This document shows positions 1-10,381 of a stretch of 30,200 bases of DNA, piece by piece (position 1 is the stretch's first letter; every line of letters starts with the position of its first letter). Made by a program: the position numbers and the translations under genes. The stretch spans positions 1 to 30,200 of the forward strand of contig CAJNOQ010001580.1 in assembly GCA_905250885.1 (NCBI GenBank), in the 5' to 3' direction. Source of the stretch: Didymodactylos carnosus (taxonomy: Eukaryota > Rotifera > Eurotatoria > Philodinida > Philodinidae). The notes under the pieces were generated by a model. The model did no database searches and had not been told where the DNA came from. It saw only the letters and a list, made by a program, of their open reading frames with translations.

Positions 1-275
1 TAAAAAATTTACAGTTCACTCAAAGAACAACAGGAGGAGCTCAGAACTTCAAAATGTAGAGTATTTGTGCTGTTCTACATCGTAGTTATAAGAAACCTAG
101 AAAAACAGCTTTATAAAACTCGATAGTTTTACGAAGAGATTTCTGGAAAACGTTTGAGCAAAAATATGTTTTTCGACTTTTTTGATGATATAATCAGATT
201 TACCAGACAAATTTAGCCATATCCTGAAGTTTTGAGCTCCTCCTGTTGTTCTTTGAGTGAACTGTAAATTTTTTA
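1..275. mobile_element. Small TIR element (MITE-like), 50-bp inverted repeats
   Basis: Bases 1-50 are the reverse complement of 226-275 with one mismatch. Both arms contain CAACAGGAGGAGCTC. The 175-bp interior has no open frame of note. This is the layout of a non-autonomous DNA transposon. The left flank is cut by the window edge, so no target-site duplication can be read and the superfamily cannot be assigned. Confidence 0.75.
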
Positions 276-783
276 ATATTAGGTGAAAACAACCCTGAAA
301 TCTCAGTTTTCAGTAGATCTTTGAACTCTTCCTAAAAACAAACGTTGCCGTGAGATTCAGCGTGGTCGATAAGTCCTGTCTAAAGTCATTTCTGAGACCC
401 TAACATGTGAAAAAGACCAGTCATGGAGCTCCCAGGAAATCCGATGCCAGGCTTAAATAATTGAAGACGAGAGTCTCGCTTGACTTCCATTTTGAAGAGG
501 ACACTTTGGACTATCTATCCATGAGAAACATCAAACTATTTGTGAGCAAGCATCTACCACTTTCTTGTCAAACGTTCAAGAAACATCCGACCCCATTCAT
601 TTTTTTTATCGACAATATTTAGTTATTTCTGAGTGGAATCTGAGCGAACAACGATATAGTAGCGATACATTCTAACGGCAAGACACCATCAGATAGAATC
701 ATGCAATAAACTAACAGTTCATCTCAAAGGATGAAAATTTTTTTCCCGTACCGTCCTGTGACTCCTGTTTTGAATTACATCCC

Positions 784-1209
784 AAACGCGTAACTCTGCT
801 ACCGAAATCTCTGTGCGTTACCGTTTTTTCTCTTTTCGTCTATCCTATAATAATCGGAAAGAATATTTTAGAATCCTGGAAAGCGTCTTGTTTTGTAGAG
901 TGAAGTGCGTTCTTCAAAATCCACTACTAGCTCAATTCGAAATAATTGACGACTTTTCGGTCACAATCGAAATACTAAAAGCCCTAAAAACAAACGACAA
1001 TGTTTTTGGGGCTCTTCGTATTTTAAGTGTAGTATAAAAAGCGTCAATTATTTTGAATTGAGCTAGTAGTGGATTTTGAAGAACGCACTTCACTCTACAA
1101 AACAAGACGCTTTCCAGGATTCTACAATATTCTTTCCGATTATTATAGGATAGACGAAAAGAGAAAAAACGGTAACGCACAGAGATTTCGGTAGCAGAGT
1201 TACGCGTTT
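784..1209. repeat. Near-perfect hairpin (foldback) element, 169-bp arms
   Basis: 784-952 and 1041-1209 are inverted copies with only a few mismatches over 169 bp. The 88-bp interior is also partly self-complementary (AATACTAAAAGCCCTAAAAA against AATACGAAGAGCCCCAAAAA), so almost the whole 426 bp can fold. The short open frames starting MRYRFFSFRLSY that appear on both strands are simply the two arms and are not genes. It is probably a non-autonomous foldback or MITE. Confidence 0.8.
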
Positions 1210-2880
1210 TGCATGATTACTATTTTAATCAATTTTTACTAATGTCATAGTAACCATGAGTCGTATATTTACATCTGACATTTATTCAATCATTTCAAAC
1301 GAACCAGAAAAGTAAAGATTTTTCTGTGAGATTGAAAATCAAGACGTTGTTATCGTGTAATATATCAGATCGGGATAAATACAATCACCCTTAACTCAGT
1401 ACTTAATGTACTAGTCGAGTAGTAACTGAAACAGTCGAATATAGACTAATCCTATTACTTATTTACATATTAATTTTAAAAATTATTAGATATTTTTGCT
1501 AAGTGAAACATTTGCTGTCTTTTCTTTTTTTGCTCTAGTTGTTTCTTGTTTCTCATACATATAAAGAGAAAACGACTTCAATCATAAATCTAAAAATATT
1601 GTCAGGGATAGATTATTTTCTATTTCATAAAGGTATATACACTGTACATCTTTTTTTATTTAATTTCTTTATAAATCAGTGTTATAGGTACACATCAAGA
1701 CTCATTTTTCCTTTTCACCTGATAGTCGTTTTCTTAATATTATTTACCATTAGTCAGTCAAAACAAATATGTTTTCATGTTTTGTACTTTTGACGTTACC
1801 TTACTAGTACTATCTTTGATTTTTCAATAATAAACAAATTTAGATAAACATCGAAAAACAAATGACCTTAGTACATCCGACACAAAAAAAAGGTTTTCTC
1901 CTAGAGAGAGTATGATGAATACCTATTCTAATGTTAAAGACAGCATGTCTATAGTTTTATGTTATATCATGCAAAAATGTACAAGTATTATATCATATAT
2001 CGATAATAAGATAAAAGAAAATCAGTCATTTTAAAATAGTGTACATGAAAACACGTTGTTAAATATACCTTGTACCAAAAGTATCAGCCTATGAAATAAA
2101 GTAATAATATGAAACTATCTCCCATTAAGTCTTCAAACTAAAACTGAATTTTTCTTTTCAATCGAGAACAAGTTGTTCAGAATTTCAATGTCTGTTTATT
2201 TTGACATTATGAGTGATCAATTCTTACATTAAGATCGTTTCTGCTACTTTTATTTTAACCAAAAGTTTATTCAAGATTACAAACATACGTTTGATTAACA
2301 TGGAAAATAGCGTATGAAGACTTATAATAATAATAATAACATCTTACAAATTTAGAGAAAATCAAACTAATTAAACTGGAGATTCAATGGATCTATTGAC
2401 TTAACTATATATCACACAATACCCACTTGCAACTTTCAACGTCTGTAATTCCTGTTCTAAATGATTTACAGAGCTGAAAATTTCATCACAAGTGTATATA
2501 ATGAAGTTTTATCAGTAGTATACAAAATCTCAGTTCTATAGCTGTAATGAATCAGAAGAAAATCAGTGACAGAACTAGTCATCAATAATAACTTTCTTAT
2601 CCTGCATATCTATAATGTTGAAGTTTTTCCGTCTTTCAGTTATTTTTAAAAGATCGTTTAATAATAAAACTAAAGTTCAGTGTCAGAGCTATCAGAATCG
2701 CAAGTCAGTTGCACTTTCAAGAAATGTTGAAATGTGAAGGCCAAATTTTTTATTTGATTCAATTTACCATCGTTCGCGAGATGTCGCCACAATATGGACC
2801 AACCCCAGCGTCTAGCATGCTTATGAGATATGCTGGCGCTAGTGTGTATTCTGTATATTATTAGTATGCTTTTTTATTGA
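1210..2880. other. Gene-free AT-rich stretch
   Basis: I find no convincing exon on either strand. It holds a short ATA microsatellite near 2325-2339 and a short imperfect palindrome at 2801-2834 (AGCGTCTAGCATGC facing TGCTGGCGCT). A frame open at 1539-1793 is rich in Phe, Ile and Leu with no recognisable domain, as expected by chance in AT-rich DNA. Confidence 0.5.
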
Positions 2881-2882
2881 AA

Positions 2883-3905
2883 TTAATGCCTAGCTAGGCC
2901 TATTAATATATCACAAATAAGTTTTAGCGAATACCAAAATACTCCTTTCAACTGATACAGACATAAGGAAACAGAAATAATACACCACATACAGAAACAC
3001 TTATAAAAACGATTCTGGAAAAAACGAAAGTAGAGGTAGATCCTCATCAGATAGATCGGGATAGAGGAGTCTTCACTACCTCCAAAATACAACAAACATT
3101 TTTGGATTGCAGAGATATGAGGAACAAAACATTTTGACCGATATATACATTTGATAGCAAGCGATTTAAAGAGTTTAGACAATGCTGTTAAATATCGTTT
3201 CCAATATTCATGGCAACGATACTCCGGAGAAATTTCTTCAAACATAAAAGAAAAGAGAAAGCCGTTGCAATATATTACTCCAAATAATCGTTTTAAACAA
3301 ACAAAATAAAAGCCTGATAAATCCACCCATTGATATCCGGTTAATAAAGGAAAGATAGGAAAGAGCCATGTAAAAAGTCGCAGTATATACACAGAAAATA
3401 AAATTATGCGAAACTGAGGACTAGGGGAACCACTTACATGGCATGACTTCACGTTTTTCATTCTTGGTTAAAAAAACTCTACAATGTTTGACTTTTCAAA
3501 TAGTTTATAGGTTGCAGAATTAAAGCAGAATAAAATTCCAGATAATCAAATAGTTTTTTCAAACAAACTTCCAGATCAAGACACTGTGGAGAATATCTCT
3601 CCCCTATTTTATCGCATGCAAAACATACGCAACGTCGTCTGCGAAAAAATTCGGAAGAGAAGATTCTAAAAAGTGCACATATCGCAATGATAGATAATGA
3701 AGAGAATCGGAGTAAAACATGAACCTTAGGGGCCATCACTTTGAATCATAAATGTCCTAGAACTTTTACCATTAATTTCTGTTTTTTAACCAAGCTGTTA
3801 TCCATAAAACATCAGCCTTGGGAGTAACTAATCTCAAGGGTTTCCCGAGACAACTTGTCCACCATAGTTGGTCGAATGCTTGCTTGAAATCAACAAATAC
3901 TGTGG
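2883..3905 (-). pseudogene. LINE reverse transcriptase, C-terminal half, decayed
   Basis: Read on the minus strand from 3905, the sequence encodes reverse transcriptase of a non-LTR retrotransposon in shifting frames. Motif A (VFVDFKQAFDQLWW) lies near 3860-3900. A GGPQGS-type motif near 3690-3705 reads GP*GSCFTPILF, with the expected Gln codon changed to TAA. The catalytic motif FFADDVAYV lies near 3625-3650. Then come CLDLEVCLKKLFDYLEF (frame ending 3479) and a 192-codon open frame (2883-3461) containing LFTWLFPIFPLLTGYQWVDL and FYFVCLKR, which resemble the thumb and C-terminal region of such elements. Frameshifts and stops mean it is dead. Its upstream half lies at 5265-6170, beyond the insertion at 3930-5115. 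The clade is not assigned. Confidence 0.75.
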
Positions 3906-3929
3906 CAAAATTAATTTAATACTTAATTA

Positions 3930-5115
3930 ATAATATTACTTAACTAACGAAAAAGAAAATTTCTCAGTAATTTCCGAAATTGCAAACATTTTCAAAACTA
4001 ATTACTAAGAACTCACTACCAAAGTAAAACATTACAAGATTGCGCAAAATACTCGAAGCAGCAAATAAAAGGAAACTTCCAAAAATTACCACAACATCAG
4101 CAAGAATTTTCCATACACATTCAGAAAATACTCCATCACGCAAAAGAAATTTCCGTAAACTTCCAAAGTCTATTACGGTAATTACCCGAAATTTCCCACA
4201 CTTTCTGTAAACTAAACGATACCGATACGGTAATTACGGGGAAATTACTGAAATTTCTATTAATTATTAGACAGACATATCCATTAGAATAGACACCCTA
4301 TTTTGGAAAATAAGAGAATTTTTAGAAATTTCGGTAATTTCGAGGAAATTTTGGTAATTACGGGGAAATTTCTGAAATATCTATTATTTATTAGATAGAG
4401 ATATCCATCGAAACTACCGAAATTTCTATAAATTCTCGTGTTGTCGGAGATAGGGTCCCAATTTTAATGGATATCTCTACCTGATAAATAATGGAAATTG
4501 CAGTAATATCCCAGTAATTACCAAAGTCTCCTCGAAATTACCGAAATTTCAAAAAATTCTCCTGTTGTCGGAGATAGGGGTCCCAATTGTAATGAATATC
4601 TCCATATACTAGTTAATAGAAATTCCAGTAATTTCTCAGTAATTAGCAAAATTACGTGGAAATTACTGAAATTTCTTAAAATTCACAAACTTTTGGGGGT
4701 AGGGATCCTCCTCTCACATATTTATTTGCATATCTATATCTATCAATGTAGAATTTTAATAATTTCCTAGTAACTAGTAAAATCGCTTCGAAATTACGGT
4801 AATTTCTATAACTTCTCTTATTTTCCGAGATAGGGGTCCGTATTCTAATAGATATCTGATAAATAAGAAGTTTCAGTAATTTCGTAGTAATTACCGTGTC
4901 GGTATCGTTTACTTTACTACAGAAAGTATGGGTAATTACCGTAATGGACTTTGGAAGTTTACGAAAATTTCTTTTGCTTGATGGAGATTTCGAGTATTTC
5001 CGTAATTTTTTACGTTGGTAGTAAGTGCTTGGTAATTACTTTTGAAAATGTTTACAATTTCGGAAATTACTGAGAGATTTTCTTTTTTTGTTAGTGGGTA
5101 ATTACCGAAATTTCT
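3930..5115. mobile_element. Large palindromic insertion splitting the LINE
   Basis: The left arm (about 3947-4340) is the inverted copy of the right arm (about 4790-5105). For example, AAACGATACCGATACGGTAA near 4213 faces AACGATACCGACACGGTAA on the opposite strand near 4890-4910. The centre (about 4340-4830) contains tandem units of roughly 123-132 bp, each carrying GGAGATAGGGGTCCC-like boxes at about 4447, 4570, 4694 and 4826. The short word GGTAATTACCGAAATTTC and its variants recur throughout. There is no coding capacity. It sits between the two halves of one LINE reading direction, so it inserted after the LINE, probably with loss of roughly 150 codons. It is a non-autonomous foldback element of unassigned superfamily. 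Confidence 0.7.
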
Positions 5116-5264
5116 AGGAAATTTAGTTTAGACGTATTAGTGAATCTAGGTAATTTTGTAATTTTCTGTATTTGGTTTATGGATGAATCTGTATTGTGAA
5201 TAGTAAATTATGGTAATTTCGGAAATTGGCTTTTTTCGGAAATTTAAACATACCTTCTTAATCT

Positions 5265-6170
5265 CAGGGATATCCACATACGGATGAGGACGGTACACTT
5301 CAGTTCTTGAAGAGGTTCTCGTAATAGCTGGCTGCCATTTCTAACATTTGGTCAGTATCACTAACTATCGCCTGATTATCAATGAATGCATTTAAAGAAC
5401 TAGCTACTTTAAAATTTTTTCTTGTCTTAGACCAAAAAGCTACAGAAGAAGGACATAGAAAAAAATCTCTCATCTATTGATGTAATCAGCCGATTAGGAG
5501 AAAGGGGCATAATTCTTTTGTATTACTTTTTCTTGGCCCTTTAATTCTTACATGCAGAGAAACATTTCTTTTCTGTCACAGCTGATCACTCAATAACCGA
5601 TTTATGATCATTCGTAGTATTTATCTCATAAGTATAAAGGGAAAGTGGGGTACCACTAACAAAAGCGTAATCAATGGTACGGTTGGAATGACGCGTTGTC
5701 GGCAATTTGGAAACTACCGGGGCTGAAAAGCAAGAGTCGGTCCATGAAAGTAGATCTTTTGATAGTAGCTCATTCGCCTTAGCATCGAAGTCAATATTAA
5801 AATCGCAAAAAAAACAAAATGCATCTGTAGAGAACCGAGTAAGATCGTCCCATTTCCACATTTTACTTTAGGCGCGTGAACCCCTATGATACGAATGTTT
5901 TGTTCTAACTTCACATCTACCACACATACATTTGGGATATCACATATCACATTTCACGCATTTACAGGGAATACATTCATGAAAAACAAAGAAACACCAC
6001 CCCAGCTATGTTTGCCTTTTGATAAAACAATTTGAAATTGGGGAAGATTTTTTGAATAAAACTATACTCTATAGAGCCAATTTCCAATACAAATGGCCGT
6101 TGACGAGTGATTTAACACTATTTCATCATCAATTATTTGTTTCTCAACTAATACTGGAACCATATGAGCA
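5265..6170 (-). pseudogene. LINE AP-endonuclease and linker, N-terminal half, decayed
   Basis: On the minus strand, about 6170-5586 encodes a non-LTR retrotransposon endonuclease domain. Visible segments in order are LPQFQIVLSKGKHSWGGVSL, CDIPNVCVVDVKLEQNIRII then GVHAPK, DFNIDFDAKANELL, and NRTIDYAFVSG ending in NDHKSVIE. The GDFN-like motif and the terminal DHK triad element are the family's catalytic signature; here the first Gly is Cys. About 5460-5270 gives a linker (SSVAFWSKTRKNFKVASSLN, then MLEMAASYYENLFK) that normally leads into reverse transcriptase. In-frame stops (after WLYRV and after FPVNA) and a frameshift near 5860 show it is not functional. The rest of the element is at 2883-3905. 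Confidence 0.75.
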
Positions 6171-6302
6171 ATAACAAGACATACTGGAATAACATGAATA
6201 TTGACAAAATCTTGCAGTAATGATAAATTCATCTAGTGAACTTCAAATAAATGTTTATGATCAATTACCGTATTTTGTATGGTTTATTGTTGCTTAATAC
6301 TT

Positions 6303-7141
6303 TTAACATCCTTCTGCAAAACGACGTGTTTGTTGATTGATACCACCGACAATATGATTTGGACCGTTAATAGTAGAAAAAGAATTGTTTATAGTAAAAC
6401 GATTTGTTATATGAACTCGCTTTAAGTTGTGATCTGTCGTTACAGAATCTGTTATGTGTATTCGTAGAAGAAGTAGAATCCGATATCGATAGAGAAGATG
6501 TCTTACTCTCATTGTACATAGTCTTTGTTTTCTCTTTTGTATGACTGACTCCAGTGAAACCATCATCATAGTCCATATTCTGGTTATACTTCTGTAGTTC
6601 TTGTATTGAAACAGAAGTTGTTATTTGTAGACAGGATGAAGGTTCAACAGGATATTTCCGCTGTTGTTATGTTTTCTATGATTTTTGACTCACCCAAAAT
6701 TGTTTATTATTTGTAACTTGCAATGATTGACCATATGTTTGATTATTTGACATCATATGAGATATATTCGACGGAGATGGATGTTGACCGTGACAACTAT
6801 TATTTAACAGAATTTGATGTTGTTGATAGAGAACAAAATACGATGAGATCGAATGATTTTGTTGATTCAAATTCATTTGTGAATTAGACGACATTAGTAG
6901 TGGTGCCGGATAATGCTGATTTTGTTAAGGAGGCTGTTACAATGGTTGTGAAGAAACACATTTGATTTGACATCGGCTGTTCACATGAATAATAACCATT
7001 ACTTGAAGTCGAATTCTGTGTCAGTTGTCCAGTAAGAGCCTCACGATTTTGAGAACATAAGGCGTTTGAGTACATTGTAAACGTACGGTGGCCTTGTTGG
7101 GCGGCCATACCCGTTGCATTCGTGATAAATAAACTAGTCAT
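6303..7141 (-). pseudogene. Gln/Asn-rich protein gene, broken by stops and frameshifts
   Basis: The minus strand opens with ATG at 7141 (MTSLFITNATGMAAQQGHRT) and continues to CEQPMSNQM. After a one-base shift it reads SSQPL*QPP*QNQHYPAPLL, where both stops sit where Gln codons are expected (CAA to TAA). It then runs into a Gln/Asn/Ser-rich stretch ending TNNKQFW near 6694. A GT...AG gap of only 33 bp (about 6662-6694) could be a tiny intron; it is followed by RKYPVEPSSCLQ and QKYNQNMDYDDGFTG. A further shift is needed to reach the C-terminal end, GINQQTRRFAEGC, at 6303. The composition resembles the disordered part of a transcription or RNA-binding factor, but I recognise no domain. It is most likely a decayed gene or partial duplicate. 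Confidence 0.5.
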
Positions 7142-7346
7142 GTTTTAAAATGTGACCAAAGAAAAAAAGTCAATGTATACGTCATATGTATGTAGAAATA
7201 AAGAGACACGTCTTAACTGTATCAGATTGAAAGGAGGAATAAGTGTGTATTCTAGTGATGAATGGTTTAGAGCGATCTGAAACAAATATTCTTTCAGACT
7301 TATGCACGCTCGTTGACTGAGAATTGTCTGAGACGCTATGCTTGTT

Positions 7347-8842
7347 AAAATCACGTTTTATTTAAGCAATAGAGCAGTTTTTCAACTCAGACTAAAGTCA
7401 TCTTTAACTTGACACAGAAAAGTGTAAAAGAAAACACGACTATATTTATGTGGTGGAATATTGTTGTACAACCACGATAACATTACCTTGACTAAGATCT
7501 TAAACATTGCAAGCAGAAAAAAATACTACAGCTGCTACATTATTGCTGTGATTCTTTCGCCTGATATTGTTGAACGAAGTTGCGAACGAAAATGTGGCCG
7601 ACTTTGATGTATGTTGACTGGATATTTTTTATCGCAGCGGTCGTCTTATAACAAGTGAGTGATATGAAGAAATTTTTACTACAAGGTTATCTCATTCTCA
7701 ATTTTCATTTCATCTAGATTGATCGGATAATCACTTTGATATAATCATCATTCAATATAACCACATTCAATATAATTTTATGAATAAAACCTTATTGTAC
7801 ACCATGTTAATGTAACTAATCAAAAACTCAAACTTTGACGAACAAGGATCTTTCGTCAGAACCTCTCTAAACTTTTTTGGATTCCGGAAAAAGATGAGGC
7901 TTGTGGCAGGTTTTAAAGAGTCAGTTTTCGATGTGAAAAGTTAGCTTTGAACTTTTGATGTTTTTTATTTTGAATATTTTGATCTATTTATTTTCATATT
8001 TCATGTTGACTTATCTTGTTGTCCAGCTTTTTCCGTGAAAATATCTTCCAAAGTGTATACCAGAAGAAAGACCACGGAGAAATTGTCGACACGATAGATT
8101 TTCTCCAAATATCTAAATAAAATACGAGTGATACCTTTAGATTTGTTTAATTTTATAAATTTGTTATTATTTTGTTATCATGATTATCATAATAATTCGT
8201 CTTCACAAACGTATGTATATTAATCTTTCTTTAATATACTGTTTAAAATTAGTATTAATTGTTACTTCAATTTCCATGCTTGTTTTTGTCATTGAACTTT
8301 CAATTATACATGAAAACGTTGTTGATTAAAAAGAATAGGCAAACCAGTGCTATTTTTTAGCAAAAAATGTCCGTACAGGCAAATATCTGCGCAGCATATG
8401 CGTCCTAACCGGATTCAGCATGATCAAAAACCAATCGAAATACGTATACCACTTATGTTTAGATCACATTTTACATGAAATATAGTTTTTTTCGAAAGAA
8501 AACAGGATGAAAAACTTCGTTTAAATCGACTGTACAGTTATAAAAATAGTATACTAATAGAGGAAGAGAATAGATCCAAGTTACATACCAAGCAAGTTTG
8601 AAGAATTTCACAATAATATGTTGATTTTATTTGCAATATTTTTTGCAGCTGACGGTGACATATGGATTATTTTCTTCTGCTTGCAACGTTTAAGACCTTA
8701 GTCGAGGTAATGTTACAGTGATTGTACAACGATATTCCACCACATAAATATAGTCGTTTCTTTTACACTTTTCTGTATCTAGTTGACGATGATTTTAGTC
8801 TGAGTTGAAAACTGCTCTATTGCTTAAATAAAACTTGATTTT
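7347..8842. mobile_element. Foldback element with about 195-bp inverted arms
   Basis: 7347-7539 is the inverted copy of about 8645-8842. The outer ends share TTTTATTTAAGCAAT. Further in, both carry GACTATATTTATGTGGTGGA and, near the inner ends, TTGCAAGCAGAA. Divergence is about 10-15 percent by eye, with small gaps. The interior of about 1.1 kb shows no open frame of note on either strand, so it is probably non-autonomous. It lies between the broken Gln-rich gene and the 3' end of the glycosyltransferase gene; its right end is 94 bp from that stop codon. Confidence 0.7.
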
Positions 8843-8935
8843 CCCAGACAATCATTATTCACATTTAATGTATTCTCAACAGATAACAGTGGAATCAATT
8901 TTAATATATTCAAGAGAAATAATCATTATTTACTA

Positions 8936-10381
8936 TTAACAATTTCTGCCCCATTCCCATAAATCTTGATCATCAAACTCAGATGATGATTCAAATTCTT
9001 CATCATTTGACTCCCTAGAAGATAATTGTCGCTTTTGTTTTCTATAAGCTAATAGTGCATGCGCTACAATTCTAACGTGTAATAATTGTGCACGATGTAT
9101 TGTCAAATGACGTTCATGAACAACTTGTTGTCCATTTTGCCGAATAGTCAAAAGTTCATCATCGGGAATTGTTTGAATATGTTTAATTTCATTAATTAAA
9201 ATAGGTAAATCTGTACAATTGATTGTTAAATAGTGTTCATTTTTTATTAAACCTAATTGTTGTAATATTTGTTCCATATCTTTTGTCGTTATTAATACTA
9301 AACCATTTGATGGTATTTCAAATAATTTTGCAACTGCATAATGTACAGATTGACATGTACCTAAACCAAACACGTATTTTTTCATATAATCAGAATATCG
9401 TTCACCGTGCGCACTGCGACTATGATTTGCCAATAAACCATAGCCAGGATGTCTTAAACATGCAACTAAATTTTTGCGCATACATAATTGAAATGCTCTA
9501 AATCGACATGGATACCATGGCTGCATATTAGCACCGCTGACGAACATCATTTTCTGCGCGGTTACATTAATTGCTGATTTTGTTTGATGTAGCACTAACG
9601 ATGATGCTGAATGTGGAAACCACGTTAGTTTTGATAAACTTATGTTTAAATAATAATTATGTATTGAATACGCATAGGTGGATAATATCTCTTGTACGTT
9701 GTCCAAGATAAATTGTCTATTTTGATACATTTCATCTGATATATAATGAAGATCATCGATAAATAAAATGAAGGAGATTTTTCTCGTTATGTCATGCCAT
9801 TGACGTTTCATAGTTAACCATACTTTAAAATTGACATCCCATAAAACGACAACAAGTGGTAGTTGATCACCACCACATGCAGTCATGAACCATTGGGTGA
9901 AATTAGTACTTAATACTATTCTAGAATATTTTGGTAATGGACGATAGATAATATTTGATTGATTACCAATTGAATATAGATGTGTTAGAATTTCAGCAAA
10001 TTCATGACTAACATAGTGCCACCATTGTCCACCATTTAAATTCTCAATGAGAATACATTGTTGTTGTTGTTGTTGTTCTCTTTCAAATGTCTTATGATAA
10101 TATCGATTGAGTTTTTCAATATTTAGTTGTGTTGGATGACAAACGTTAAACGAATGAACATTTAGAGTCAATGGTCTATCAGGATACAAACGAGTTTTAT
10201 TCGATTTTGAAAAATTATAGTAAAAAATGTAATTTATTAGTAAAAATTGTAAATAAATGAATACGCTGAATGATACAATAACAGCTAACAAAATGGGATA
10301 AGATCGAAACAAAGATGAAAGACGTAACCAACGAACAAGACGACAACGACGACGACGACGAAAAAGATCACCTTTCAACAT
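8936..10381 (-). CDS. Type II membrane glycosyltransferase, CgeB-like C-terminal domain
   Basis: A single uninterrupted exon of 481 codons. A basic cytosolic start (RRRRRCRLVRWLR, residues 8-20) precedes one hydrophobic anchor at about residues 29-54, which is the layout of a Golgi/ER type II enzyme. Seven N-glycosylation sequons after the anchor (N61, N140, N160, N246, N272, N319, N388) fit a luminal domain. The C-terminal third matches the glycosyltransferase group 1 'Glyco_trans_1_2' pattern: HPGYG at 311-315, then FGLGTCQSVHYAVAKLFEIP with NGLVLI at 338-364, then NEHYLTIN and the helical tail with NGQQVVHERH. There is a Gln run at 103-108 and an acidic tail at 459-474. Donor and acceptor are unknown. 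The start is the first Met of the frame. The absence of introns, unlike the other intact genes here, is notable. The fold assignment is fairly firm; the substrate cannot be told. Confidence 0.8.
   Translation of the reverse strand: MLKGDLFRRRRRCRLVRWLRLSSLFRSYPILLAVIVSFSVFIYLQFLLINYIFYYNFSKSNKTRLYPDRPLTLNVHSFNVCHPTQLNIEKLNRYYHKTFEREQQQQQQCILIENLNGGQWWHYVSHEFAEILTHLYSIGNQSNIIYRPLPKYSRIVLSTNFTQWFMTACGGDQLPLVVVLWDVNFKVWLTMKRQWHDITRKISFILFIDDLHYISDEMYQNRQFILDNVQEILSTYAYSIHNYYLNISLSKLTWFPHSASSLVLHQTKSAINVTAQKMMFVSGANMQPWYPCRFRAFQLCMRKNLVACLRHPGYGLLANHSRSAHGERYSDYMKKYVFGLGTCQSVHYAVAKLFEIPSNGLVLITTKDMEQILQQLGLIKNEHYLTINCTDLPILINEIKHIQTIPDDELLTIRQNGQQVVHERHLTIHRAQLLHVRIVAHALLAYRKQKRQLSSRESNDEEFESSSEFDDQDLWEWGRNC

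Noticed and set aside
1539..1793. 84-codon plus-strand ORF
   Set aside because: Phe/Ile/Leu/Tyr-rich with no domain, no splice context and AT-rich surroundings; fits chance.
2801..2834. Imperfect palindrome AGCGTCTAGCATGC...TGCTGGCGCT
   Set aside because: Too short and mismatched to call an element, though it may mark the LINE 3' flank.
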